DNA of 11,370 bases from an uncultured Clostridia bacterium (GCA_947088195.1 CAMUFS010000064.1:1-11370); one strand, 5' to 3'. Shown: positions 1 through 6,530, counted from the stretch's first letter. Translations and numbers: made by a program. The notes: a model not told the origin generated them from the letters alone.

Positions 1-102
1 TTAGCGAGGTTTTAAACGAGCTTAGTGTCCGTTACGTTTTTCACTAAGCGGGAGCACGGTGACGGAGAATAGGAATGACTTGGCTATGCGGACCTTTTTC
101 GA
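1..102 (-). repeat. Intergenic repeat, copy A (left edge, runs out of the window)
   Basis: Read on the minus strand, this stretch matches the spacer after hydA (5629-5728) over about 100 bp. Positions 28-48 are identical to the complement of 5683-5703, a 21-base exact match, and similarity continues at a lower level on both sides as far as a GAAAAGG-CCGC block. The copy is cut by the window edge, so its outer end cannot be seen. It can pair with itself: CTTAGTG (21-27) against CACTAAG (42-48), and TCCGT (28-32) against ACGGA (62-66). No reading frame is apparent. The repeat family is not recognised. Confidence 0.7.
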
Positions 103-189
103 AAATGATTATACAAACATGTTCTTCATAAAGTACATTTTATACGAAACATGGATTTTTATTATTATCAACAGAAGTCACCATTAGTA

Positions 190-216
190 TCCTCTGTCAT
201 CACGCTCCCGCTTTTC
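190..216 (+). repeat. Intergenic repeat, partial copy B
   Basis: A 26-27 base piece here matches the plus-strand copy after hydA around 5660-5686 at about 22 of 26 positions (core CCTCTGTCATCACGCTCCCGC). It lies in the opposite orientation to copy A, so 48-67 and 192-211 are also imperfect inverted repeats of each other (16 of 20) across about 125 bp. It may be a truncated copy or part of one larger folded element with copy A. The remaining sequence between 103 and 275 is AT-rich and shows no gene. Confidence 0.5.
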
Positions 217-275
217 TTTGTTTATTATTCTTTTGCTGTTTCTAACAATAAAAAGTTAATCAGTTTTAGAATATA

Positions 276-749
276 TTAATAATTATCTTTATCACTTTTT
301 GTCTTATATAAGTTTGCATTCATCTTTTTTACTGTATGTTTTCCAGCAATATATTGTATTACCCATATGACAATAAATATAAAAACAAAGATTCCAAAAT
401 AACTCAAAAATCCTTTGATGCTGTGTTCCATCCAATATAATAAATAGGCAACTGGTATCATAATTACAGATACGATTGCAAAATAAATACCTGTTTGTTT
501 TATTATGCTCCAGCTTTCTATCTCCCATATAACAGAACATGCACCAAAACCCATTCCTAATACTCCAGAGAGTAATGCCTGCACAATCACTGCGTAGATC
601 TCATTTTTCATAACCGTGATTAGTTCAGGCACGCAAGGCAAATAATATCCATCCGCCCATATAAGTGAAATGACGATTGTAATAAGGTATGCCATTGTAA
701 TTCCAAGTAAAAATCCTAAAGTACCACGAATGATAATATTTTTTTTCAT
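276..749 (-). CDS. DUF3021 family four-helix membrane protein
   Basis: A 157-residue integral membrane protein with four predicted transmembrane segments at roughly residues 6-31, 50-75, 83-106 and 113-136, and a short basic C-terminal tail. The start at 747-749 (MKKNIIIRG) is chosen because GGAGGAAAA sits directly upstream; an in-frame ATG 11 codons earlier has no comparable site. Size, topology and position just behind a LytTR-domain gene match the DUF3021 family, which is commonly encoded beside a LytTR regulator in Firmicutes. By analogy with such pairs, the membrane protein may modulate or be controlled by its partner regulator, but this sequence shows no ligand or mechanism. It lies 73 bp after the LytTR gene on the same strand, so co-transcription is likely. 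No clear terminator was found downstream. Confidence 0.8.
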   Translation of the reverse strand: MKKNIIIRGTLGFLLGITMAYLITIVISLIWADGYYLPCVPELITVMKNEIYAVIVQALLSGVLGMGFGACSVIWEIESWSIIKQTGIYFAIVSVIMIPVAYLLYWMEHSIKGFLSYFGIFVFIFIVIWVIQYIAGKHTVKKMNANLYKTKSDKDNY

Positions 750-822
750 TTTTCCTCCTATCTTGTCCACTTTTTCGGACACTCCAATCTTGGATGTTAA
801 AACTATTTTTTAGCTTTCTCTA

Positions 823-1263
823 TTAGATACCTAGTATTTTTTTAATTTTTGAAACATATCGTCTGGAAACATAAGTTGTTATTCCATTTGATAATTTAAC
901 ACAGATTGTGCCGGTAAAATTCAAATCGAAATTCTTTACTTGCCTAAGATTAATGATTTCCGAATTGGAAATACGAACAAAATGATGCGGATTTAAGCGC
1001 TCTTCTATTTCGTATAATCGCAGACGTAATGTGTATTCTCCTTCTGCTGTCACTGCAAAAATTTTTCCTGCATTTGCATAGATTCTTATTAGATCTGCCT
1101 GTTGTAACACTTCATATTTATTATCCCTGCTTCCGCAGATTTCTTGTGGAGCTTCCTCGGATAATCTCTTGACAATCCTATTAATATCCTCTGTCACAGA
1201 ATTTGTTAATATCAGAATTTTAGGTTCTGTATAGGAACGATCAATTTTTATCTCGACTTGCAT
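823..1263 (-). CDS. LytTR-domain DNA-binding transcriptional regulator
   Basis: A 146-residue protein whose second half (about residues 45-145) is a LytTR DNA-binding domain, with the characteristic stretch HHFVRISNSEIINLRQVKNF (residues 93-112) followed by a beta-rich end and the YVSRRYV segment. There is no receiver domain. The first 45 residues form a short alpha/beta extension, as in the stand-alone LytTR regulators found next to DUF3021 genes. A strong ribosome-binding site (AAGGAGGTGA) precedes the ATG at 1261-1263. The gene is divergent from the hydrogenase operon with a 199-bp spacer and leads a two-gene unit with the DUF3021 gene. Its target is unknown. Autoregulation is likely by family precedent, and an effect on the divergent hyd promoter is possible but not shown. 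Confidence 0.85.
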   Translation of the reverse strand: MQVEIKIDRSYTEPKILILTNSVTEDINRIVKRLSEEAPQEICGSRDNKYEVLQQADLIRIYANAGKIFAVTAEGEYTLRLRLYEIEERLNPHHFVRISNSEIINLRQVKNFDLNFTGTICVKLSNGITTYVSRRYVSKIKKILGI

Positions 1264-1283
1264 AATCTCACCTCCTTGCTGTT

Positions 1284-1313
1284 ATTATATAAAAGACCAA
1301 CCATTGCTTTCAA
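1284..1313 (-). promoter_or_regulatory. Sigma-A-type promoter of the LytTR/DUF3021 unit
   Basis: On the minus strand, TTGAAA (1308-1313) and a perfect TATAAT (1284-1289) are separated by 18 bp. They lie just upstream of the ribosome-binding site of the LytTR gene, so the leader is short. Confidence 0.65.
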
Positions 1314-1358
1314 TAGTTCTACAATAGGTGGTATGTTTTACAATACAAGTGGTCAATA
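1311..1358. promoter_or_regulatory. Cluster of CAATA direct repeats in the divergent spacer
   Basis: CAATA occurs four times in one orientation, at 1311, 1322, 1341 and 1354. The first two belong to CAATAG repeats exactly 11 bp (one helical turn) apart, and the first overlaps the LytTR-gene -35 region. LytTR proteins bind short direct repeats on one face of DNA, so this is a candidate self-control site. The region is AT-rich, so chance occurrence is a real alternative. Confidence 0.3.
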
Positions 1359-1397
1359 ATTCTCCTTCTTTGAAGCCATTGGACTAACTTAAGATTT

Positions 1398-1415
1398 TCA
1401 TTGATTATTCAATGA
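1398..1415. promoter_or_regulatory. Perfect 7-4-7 inverted repeat, candidate operator of the hyd operon
   Basis: TCATTGA (1398-1404) and TCAATGA (1409-1415) are exact reverse complements around a 4-bp centre, TTAT. The dyad lies 11 bp upstream of the hyd -10 box and covers the -35 region. A repressor bound here would block polymerase. The arrangement does not fit the FNR site (TTGAT-N4-ATCAA), because the half-sites are 2 bp closer, nor the Rex site (TTGTTAA-N4-TTAACAA). The binding protein is unknown. Confidence 0.5.
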
Positions 1416-1426
1416 TTTCATGATAG

Positions 1427-1432
1427 TATAAT
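1427..1432 (+). promoter_or_regulatory. -10 box of the hydrogenase operon
   Basis: A perfect TATAAT lies about 30 bp upstream of the hydC start. At the normal spacing the -35 hexamer is poor (ATTATT at 1404-1409); TTGATT at 1401-1406 would need a 20-bp spacer. The weak -35 within a palindrome suggests a regulated promoter. The predicted start near 1439 leaves a leader of about 24 nt, which excludes the in-frame ATG at 1436 as the start codon. Confidence 0.55.
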
Positions 1433-1462
1433 TGTATGAAAACTATCAAAGGAGGAAACAAA

Positions 1463-1975
1463 ATGTCTGAAACACCCCTTCATCCATTTAAGGGAACCCC
1501 TGCACAGAAACGCCAGCTTGAAGAAGTTATTGAGCGTCATAAAGATCAGCCCGGCGGATTGATGCCTGTCCTTCAGGAAGCGCAGGAAATCTATGGTTAT
1601 CTGCCCATTGAGGTTCAAACAATGGTTGCCGATGGACTGTCCATCTCCCTCTCTGAGGTCTATGGTGTAGCTACCTTTTATTCTCAGTTCTCCCTTACGC
1701 CAAAAGGTGAAAACCGCATCAGTGTCTGTCTTGGCACCGCCTGCTATGTCAAGGGTGCAGACAAGATTCTGGCTGCTATAGAAAAAAAGCTCGGCATTAA
1801 ATCCGGCGAATGTACCCCAGATGGACTGTTTTCCCTTGACTCTACCCGCTGCATCGGCGCATGTGGGCTTGCTCCTGTCATAATGATCAATGATGATGTG
1901 TACGGAAAAGTAACGCCAGATCAGATAGATAAGATTATTGACAGTTATGCCTCTAAGAAAGGGGGAAAATCCTGA
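1463..1975 (+). CDS. hydC: [FeFe]-hydrogenase NuoE-like subunit (HydC/HndA type)
   Basis: A 170-residue member of the NuoE/24-kDa family. It has an N-terminal helical bundle (about 1-80) followed by a thioredoxin-like domain with a [2Fe-2S] cluster bound by C89, C94, C130 and C134 (CLGTAC and CIGAC motifs). In electron-bifurcating hydrogenases this cytoplasmic subunit sits next to the flavin subunit and carries an electron from FMN. The start at 1463 is chosen because AAAGGAGG lies just upstream; the in-frame ATG at 1436 falls within the promoter. It is the first gene of a three-gene operon and ends 2 bp before hydB. Length and motifs are normal for the family. Identification as a hydrogenase subunit rather than complex I or formate dehydrogenase rests on the downstream genes. 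Confidence 0.92.
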   Translation: MSETPLHPFKGTPAQKRQLEEVIERHKDQPGGLMPVLQEAQEIYGYLPIEVQTMVADGLSISLSEVYGVATFYSQFSLTPKGENRISVCLGTACYVKGADKILAAIEKKLGIKSGECTPDGLFSLDSTRCIGACGLAPVIMINDDVYGKVTPDQIDKIIDSYASKKGGKS

Positions 1976-1977
1976 TT

Positions 1978-3873
1978 ATGATGACAGTAGAAGAATTAAA
2001 TCGGATCAAAGCTGCAAAAGAAGAGCTTGTTATGGTCCGCACCGTTATTCGGGAGCAGGGAGAACTGCTCGCTCAAAAAACAGGCTATCGCAAGCAAGTT
2101 CTTGTGTGTGGAGGAACTGGCTGTACTTCCTCAGGAAGCCATAAAGTAATTCAAGCACTGGAAAAGGCACTAAAAGCACATGAGCTTGAGAAAGAAATCC
2201 TTGTTATCAAGACAGGCTGCTTTGGTCTGTGTGCTCTGGGTCCTATTATGATTGTCTATCCTGAGGGGGCTTTCTACAGCCAAGCAACACCAGAAGGCGT
2301 TGCCCGCATTGTGGAAGAGCATCTGAAAAATGGCAATGTTGTCACCGACCTGTTATATCAAGAAACGGTACATGAGGACGGAAGTATCATTTCTTTAAGT
2401 GAGACTAAATTTTATAAAAAGCAGCTTCGTGTTGCTCTCCGCAACTGTGGTGTAATCGATCCAGAAAATGTGGAAGAATACATAGCTAGAGACGGTTATC
2501 AGGCATTAGCAAAGGTTGTCACCTCCATGGAGCCTGATGATGTCATTCATGAACTAAATGCCTCTGGGCTGCGCGGCAGAGGAGGCGGCGGATTCCCAAC
2601 TGGAAAGAAATGGGCATTTGCCAAAGCTTCCGAGAGTGAAATTAAATATGTCTGCTGTAATGCTGATGAGGGAGATCCGGGCGCATTTATGGATCGTTCC
2701 ATCCTAGAGGGAGATCCGCACAGTGTTATTGAAGCCATGGCTATTGCTGGTTATACCATCGGAGCTTCTCAGGGTTATGTCTATATTCGTGCAGAATATC
2801 CCATCGCTGTAAAACGTCTTCAGATTGCGATCGATCAGGCAAGGGACTATGGACTTCTCGGAGAAGACATTTTTGGCTCTGGCTTTTGTTTCGATATTGA
2901 AATTCGACTGGGCGCAGGTGCATTTGTCTGCGGAGAAGAAACTGCTCTTATGACCTCCATCGAAGGACATCGCGGAGAACCTAGACCTCGTCCGCCATTC
3001 CCAGCAGTAAAAGGCTTGTTCGGCAAGCCAACGGTTCTCAACAACGTAGAAACTTACGCCAATATCGCACAGATTATTCTAAAAGGAGCTGACTGGTTTT
3101 CCTCCATGGGCACCGCTACCTCCAAAGGTACCAAGGTATTCGCACTTGGCGGTAAAATCACAAATGTTGGTCTGGTGGAGATCCCAATGGGAACAACGCT
3201 ACGTGAGATTGTAGAAGAGATCGGCGGCGGAATCCCAAATGGCAAAAAATTCAAAGCAGCTCAGACAGGTGGTCCTTCTGGTGGCTGTATCCCTGCCTGT
3301 CATATTGATACACCGATCGATTATGATAACTTGATTGCACTTGGCTCCATGATGGGCTCTGGCGGTATGATTATCCTTGACGAAGATACCTGTATGGTAG
3401 ATATATCCAAGTTCTATTTGGAATTTACTGTGGATGAATCCTGCGGAAAATGTACTCCATGTCGAATAGGCACGCGACGATTGCTTCAGTTCCTTGAAAA
3501 GATCACCTCTGGCAAGGGAGAGATGGAGGATATTGAAAAAATTGAGGAACTCGCCCTGCACATGAAATCCTCCTCCTTATGCGCACTTGGTCAATCCGCA
3601 CCAAACCCTGTATTATCAACAATGAAATATTTCCGGGATGAGTATATCGCCCATATCAAAGATAAAACATGTCCTTCTGGTGTCTGTAAATCCCTGCTTT
3701 CTTACGAGATTAATCCAGAGCTTTGTAAGGGTTGTACTAAATGTGCAAGAAATTGCCCTGTTGGTGCTATCAGTGGAACCGTTAAGCAGGTACATACCAT
3801 CGACAAAGAGAAATGTATTAAATGCGGACTTTGTGTAAAGAACTGTAAATTTGGAGCTATATTCAAAAAATAA
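1978..3873 (+). CDS. hydB: [FeFe]-hydrogenase NuoF-like FMN/NAD subunit (HydB, fused HndB-HndC type)
   Basis: A 631-residue flavoprotein that oxidises or reduces NAD(P)(H) for the hydrogenase. Domains in order: a thioredoxin-like [2Fe-2S] domain (about 40-120; C44, C49, C81, C85), which is the separate HndB protein in some bacteria; a NuoF core with the FMN/NADH loop GLRGRGGGGFPTGKKW (197-212), NADEGDPGAF (228-237) and GAGAFVCGEETAL (312-324); a [4Fe-4S] site with C489, C492, C495 and C535; and a C-terminal 2x[4Fe-4S] ferredoxin (C583/586/589/593 and C613/616/619/623). H559, C565 and C570 before the ferredoxin have the spacing I recall for zinc ligands in Thermotoga HydB; this is from memory. 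The purine-rich GGGGGAAAA precedes ATG 1978; a second ATG follows at once, so the exact start may be one codon later. FMN with several clusters fits flavin-based electron bifurcation with HydA and HydC. Confidence 0.93.
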   Translation: MMTVEELNRIKAAKEELVMVRTVIREQGELLAQKTGYRKQVLVCGGTGCTSSGSHKVIQALEKALKAHELEKEILVIKTGCFGLCALGPIMIVYPEGAFYSQATPEGVARIVEEHLKNGNVVTDLLYQETVHEDGSIISLSETKFYKKQLRVALRNCGVIDPENVEEYIARDGYQALAKVVTSMEPDDVIHELNASGLRGRGGGGFPTGKKWAFAKASESEIKYVCCNADEGDPGAFMDRSILEGDPHSVIEAMAIAGYTIGASQGYVYIRAEYPIAVKRLQIAIDQARDYGLLGEDIFGSGFCFDIEIRLGAGAFVCGEETALMTSIEGHRGEPRPRPPFPAVKGLFGKPTVLNNVETYANIAQIILKGADWFSSMGTATSKGTKVFALGGKITNVGLVEIPMGTTLREIVEEIGGGIPNGKKFKAAQTGGPSGGCIPACHIDTPIDYDNLIALGSMMGSGGMIILDEDTCMVDISKFYLEFTVDESCGKCTPCRIGTRRLLQFLEKITSGKGEMEDIEKIEELALHMKSSSLCALGQSAPNPVLSTMKYFRDEYIAHIKDKTCPSGVCKSLLSYEINPELCKGCTKCARNCPVGAISGTVKQVHTIDKEKCIKCGLCVKNCKFGAIFKK

Positions 3874-3884
3874 AGGAGGAAAAT

Positions 3885-5621
3885 ATGGACACAGTACATT
3901 TGAAAATCAACGGGATTCCAGTTGAGGTTCCCGCTGGTTCTACTATATTGCAGGCGGCAAAGGCTGTTCAGATAGAAATCCCCTCTCTTTGTTACCTAAA
4001 AGACATTAACTGTATTGGCGCGTGCCGCGTCTGTGTCGTTGAGATCAAAGGAAGATCTGGTCTTGTAGCATCCTGCGTTTACCCAGCCGAAGAAGGGATG
4101 GAGGTTCTCACAAATACACCAAAAGTGCGCGCTTCCAGAAAAACCACCATTGAACTGATTCTATCTAGCCATCACAAAAAGTGCCTTTCCTGCGTTCGCG
4201 GAAATAATTGTGAGCTTCAGAAGCTCGCTTTCGACTATGGTGTAGATGAGGATCGCTTTAAAGGCGAGGATGTGGTTTATCCTCTTGACGAGCTTTCCCC
4301 CTATATTGTGAGGGATAATAATAAATGTATTCAATGTATGCGATGTGTGGCTGCATGTAAAAATGTACAGTCTGTCTCTGTCATCGGGCCAATCAAACGC
4401 GGCTACAACGTTCATGTCGGCTGTGCTTTTGAGAAAAGCCTTGCGGATTCCCCATGCGTTGGCTGTGGTCAATGTATTGTGGCATGTCCAGTCGGCGCGC
4501 TTAATGAGAAGAGCCAGATAGAGGCTGTGTGGGATGCCATCTCTGATCCCAAGAAAAAGGTGGTCTTCTTCACTGCGCCGAGCATACGTGCAACATTAGG
4601 CGAAAGCTTTAATATGCCAATAGGAACAAATGTAGAGGGAAAAATGGTTGCGGCAATTCGACGTCTCGGCGTTGATGCTATCTTCAATATGGATGTCACC
4701 GCTGATCTGACTATTATGGAAGAAGCAAATGAATTGGTGGAGCGAATAAAGAAAAAGGGAACTCTCCCCATGTTCACTTCCTGCTGTCCGGGCTGGATTA
4801 AATTTGTAGAGCACTACTATCCAGAAATGATACCAAATCTTTCCACCTGTAAATCTCCACAGCAGATGTTTGGCGCTGTGTTAAAGAGCTACTACTGTCA
4901 GAAGATGGGCATTGATCCCAAAGATCTATTTGTCGTCAGTGTTATCCCCTGCACAGCGAAAAAATTTGAGGTTGGAAGGGAAGAGCAACAAACCTTTGAC
5001 TTCCAAGATGTAGACGTGGCACTTACCACCAGAGAACTTGCCAAGATGATCAAAGGTGCCGGAATTAAATTTACAGAGATTAAAAATGAAAGCTTTGACT
5101 CCCCATTTGACACTGCAAGTGGTGGTGGAGCAATCTTTGGCGCAACTGGTGGTGTGATGGAAGCGGCACTGCGCACAGCGGCATCTATGCTTGATGGAAG
5201 CTTTAAAAAGGTTGATTTCTCAGAAGTACGTGGCACAGATCCCATCAAAGAAGCTGTCTATGAGGTCGCTGGAATTGAAGTTCGCGTCGCTGTCACCTCA
5301 GGTCTTGGCAATGCCAGAAAGCTTCTTGAGGATATTAAAGCAGGAAAGAAAAATTATCATATGGTAGAAGTTATGGCCTGTCCGGGTGGCTGTATCAACG
5401 GCGGAGGACAGCCAGTACAAAGTGACTCCATCCGCAATTATACAGATTTAAAAGGGCTGCGCTCCAAGGCATTGTATGATTATGATAGACGTTCCGATCT
5501 GAGAGTCTCTCACAAAAGTCCTGTTATCAAACAAATTTATGATGAATTTTTTGATGGGCCGGGAAAACCGCGCGCTCATAAGCTTTTGCACACGGAATAT
5601 GTAAAACGCGAGAAATACTAA
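3885..5621 (+). CDS. hydA: [FeFe]-hydrogenase catalytic subunit (HydA/HndD type)
   Basis: A 578-residue cytoplasmic enzyme that makes or uses H2 at the H-cluster. It has the full CpI-like layout: plant-type [2Fe-2S] (C36, C47, C50, C64); His-ligated [4Fe-4S] (H96, C100, C103, C109); two [4Fe-4S] sites (C148/151/154/158 and C191/194/197/201); then the catalytic domain with TSCCPGW (C301 ligand, C300 proton relay), PCTAKKFE (C356) and ACPGGC (C499, C503). Proton-path residues corresponding to CpI E279, E282 and S319 are also present. The C-terminal ~60 residues match the iron-hydrogenase small-subunit domain. One departure: the usual Met opening the second motif (MPCxxK) is Ile354. AAAGGAGG precedes ATG 3885, 11 bp after hydB. 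With hydB and hydC it forms an NADH/ferredoxin-linked, probably bifurcating, enzyme. Maturases HydE, HydF and HydG are not in this window. Confidence 0.95.
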   Translation: MDTVHLKINGIPVEVPAGSTILQAAKAVQIEIPSLCYLKDINCIGACRVCVVEIKGRSGLVASCVYPAEEGMEVLTNTPKVRASRKTTIELILSSHHKKCLSCVRGNNCELQKLAFDYGVDEDRFKGEDVVYPLDELSPYIVRDNNKCIQCMRCVAACKNVQSVSVIGPIKRGYNVHVGCAFEKSLADSPCVGCGQCIVACPVGALNEKSQIEAVWDAISDPKKKVVFFTAPSIRATLGESFNMPIGTNVEGKMVAAIRRLGVDAIFNMDVTADLTIMEEANELVERIKKKGTLPMFTSCCPGWIKFVEHYYPEMIPNLSTCKSPQQMFGAVLKSYYCQKMGIDPKDLFVVSVIPCTAKKFEVGREEQQTFDFQDVDVALTTRELAKMIKGAGIKFTEIKNESFDSPFDTASGGGAIFGATGGVMEAALRTAASMLDGSFKKVDFSEVRGTDPIKEAVYEVAGIEVRVAVTSGLGNARKLLEDIKAGKKNYHMVEVMACPGGCINGGGQPVQSDSIRNYTDLKGLRSKALYDYDRRSDLRVSHKSPVIKQIYDEFFDGPGKPRAHKLLHTEYVKREKY

Positions 5622-5628
5622 TATATAT

Positions 5629-5728
5629 TTGAAAAGGGGCCGCCCAGAGAGCTGCCTATCATCCTCCGTCACCACGTTCCCACTTAGTGAAAAACGTAAC
5701 GGATGTTAATCTCGTGAAAGACCTCGCT
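5629..5728 (+). repeat. Intergenic repeat, copy C (after hydA)
   Basis: This is the inverted counterpart of copy A at the left edge, with 21 identical bases at 5683-5703 and weaker similarity from the GAAAAGG block at 5629 to CCTCGCTGA near 5728. Internal pairing is possible: TCCGT (5665-5669) with ACGGA (5699-5703), ACGT (5674-5677) with ACGT (5694-5697), and CAC/GTG around TTA (5681-5689). It starts within 10 bp of the hydA stop codon, so it would lie in the 3' end of the hyd transcript. No reading frame is apparent. Confidence 0.7.
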
Positions 5729-5787
5729 GAAGAGTACCATATAATTCGTAAGCTCATTATATGGTATATTTCGGTGAGGTTTTTCAC
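5714..5787 (+). repeat. Long near-perfect hairpin after the hydrogenase operon
   Basis: Two 32-base arms (5714-5745 and 5756-5787) enclose a 10-base loop (5746-5755). The inner 11 pairs are perfect (TACCATATAAT with ATTATATGGTA). Of six mismatches at DNA level, five become G-U pairs in plus-strand RNA and only one is an A-A clash. No U-tract follows, so it is not a standard intrinsic terminator. It could protect the 3' end of the hyd mRNA or be part of the repeat that includes copy C. From here to the perR promoter at 5921 I see only AT-rich sequence. Confidence 0.75.
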
Positions 5788-5920
5788 AAGCTAAAAATGA
5801 CAAATCTATTATATTTCTTAAAAAATGACTACTTAGTGTTCTATATATTCTTTATCTATTTTAAAAACTTCTCCATTATTAGATATATCTTATTATAAAT
5901 CTGGAAATTTTTAGTATTTA

Positions 5921-5949
5921 TTGACAATATTCTTTCTTTATTTTATAAT
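5921..5949 (+). promoter_or_regulatory. Consensus sigma-A promoter of the perR-type gene
   Basis: TTGACA (5921-5926), a 17-bp spacer and TATAAT (5944-5949) match the sigma-A consensus at all 12 positions. The predicted RNA start, near 5956, falls inside the operator at 5955-5969, leaving a leader of about 58 nt. Confidence 0.85.
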
Positions 5950-5954
5950 AATAT

Positions 5955-5969
5955 TAATAATAATTACTA
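5955..5969. promoter_or_regulatory. PerR-box-like operator upstream of the perR-type gene
   Basis: TAATAATAATTACTA is a near-palindrome of 7-1-7 form that matches the Bacillus PerR box (TTATAATNATTATAA) at 11 of 14 defined positions. It begins 5 bp after the -10 box, where a bound repressor would stop initiation. Bases 5958-5974 recur exactly at 6477-6493 upstream of the rubrerythrin gene. Autoregulation of the repressor is inferred. Confidence 0.7.
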
Positions 5970-6013
5970 TTATTTATATTTATGATTTAGATTTTTTAGA
6001 AAGGGATTTATTT

Positions 6014-6400
6014 ATGAAAACGCTTAAATATAGCCGACAAAGAGAGGCTATCAAAGATTTTCTTTGTTCCAGAACGGATCATCCTACTGCTGATATGGTC
6101 TATACAAATATACGAAAAGATTTTCCTAATATCAGTCTTGGCACTGTGTACCGCAATTTAGCCTTGTTAGCTGAACGCGGGGAAATTCTCAAGCTTTCCT
6201 GTGGAGACAGCGCGGATCATTTTGATGCTTGCACTTCACCACATCACCATTTCTATTGTAGAAAATGCCATGGCGTATCTGATATTAGTTTTCTTGATAT
6301 GGATACGATTGACTTGCAAGCCTCTGGAAACTTTCAAGGACAAATAGAAGGACACTCCCTTTATTTCTACGGGATCTGCCAGAACTGTACCAGAGTATAA
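6014..6400 (+). CDS. perR: Fur-family peroxide-sensing repressor, PerR type
   Basis: A 128-residue metalloregulator. Residues 1-65 form the winged-helix DNA-binding domain; the rest is the dimerisation domain. A structural Zn site is set by C82, C85, C122 and C125. Aligned with Bacillus PerR, the regulatory metal ligands are all present: H23 (H37), D71 (D85), H77 (H91), H79 (H93) and D90 (D104). Asp at the last position supports PerR rather than Fur. In PerR, iron-catalysed oxidation of these histidines by peroxide releases the protein from DNA. The start at 6014 follows GAAAGGGA; upstream in-frame codons from TTG 5921 overlap the promoter and encode only a low-complexity hydrophobic run, so they are rejected. 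The next gene encodes the peroxide-reducing rubrerythrin, with a matching operator, which fits this role. Confidence 0.87.
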   Translation: MKTLKYSRQREAIKDFLCSRTDHPTADMVYTNIRKDFPNISLGTVYRNLALLAERGEILKLSCGDSADHFDACTSPHHHFYCRKCHGVSDISFLDMDTIDLQASGNFQGQIEGHSLYFYGICQNCTRV

Positions 6401-6440
6401 TCTTGTATTTTTTGGTATTTTAAAATATTTCTTAAATTAC

Positions 6441-6469
6441 TTGACATGTATATTTTTTTATGTTATATT
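6441..6469 (+). promoter_or_regulatory. Sigma-A promoter of the rubrerythrin gene
   Basis: TTGACA (6441-6446) and TATATT (6464-6469) are separated by 17 bp. Transcription should start near 6475, inside the PerR-box-like operator, leaving a leader of about 55 nt. The rubrerythrin gene therefore has its own promoter rather than depending on read-through from the repressor gene. Confidence 0.82.
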
Positions 6470-6473
6470 AAAA

Positions 6474-6488
6474 CAGTAATAATTACTA
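6474..6488. promoter_or_regulatory. PerR-box-like operator upstream of the rubrerythrin gene
   Basis: CAGTAATAATTACTA has a perfect AGTAAT-A-ATTACT core and fits a 7-1-7 PerR box at 10 of 14 positions. It begins 4 bp after the -10 box, almost the same placement as at the repressor gene, and shares 17 exact bases (6477-6493) with that site. Repression by the adjacent PerR-type protein is the simplest reading. Confidence 0.72.
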
Positions 6489-6530
6489 TTATTGATTATA
6501 AAAAACTTACTATAAAAGGAGAATAAAAAT

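Noticed and set aside
1398..1415. FNR/CRP or Rex site at the hyd promoter
   Set aside because: The TTGA and TCAA half-sites are only 4 bp apart, while FNR sites leave 6 between these tetramers; Rex sites need TTGTTAA/TTAACAA arms.
1436..1462. Earlier ATG start for hydC at 1436
   Set aside because: It lies 4 bp after the -10 box, at or before the RNA start, and the Shine-Dalgarno sequence is downstream of it.
1..5787. Composite transposon with insertion-sequence ends
   Set aside because: No transposase, no complete terminal repeat ends and no target duplication can be seen; copy A runs out of the window. Kept only as an open hypothesis about the repeat.
5921..6013. N-terminal hydrophobic extension of the PerR-type protein starting at TTG 5921
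   Set aside because: The TTG is the first base triplet of the -35 box, the stretch overlaps promoter and operator, and the residues are low-complexity translations of AT-rich DNA. The ATG at 6014 has a ribosome-binding site and gives the usual family length.
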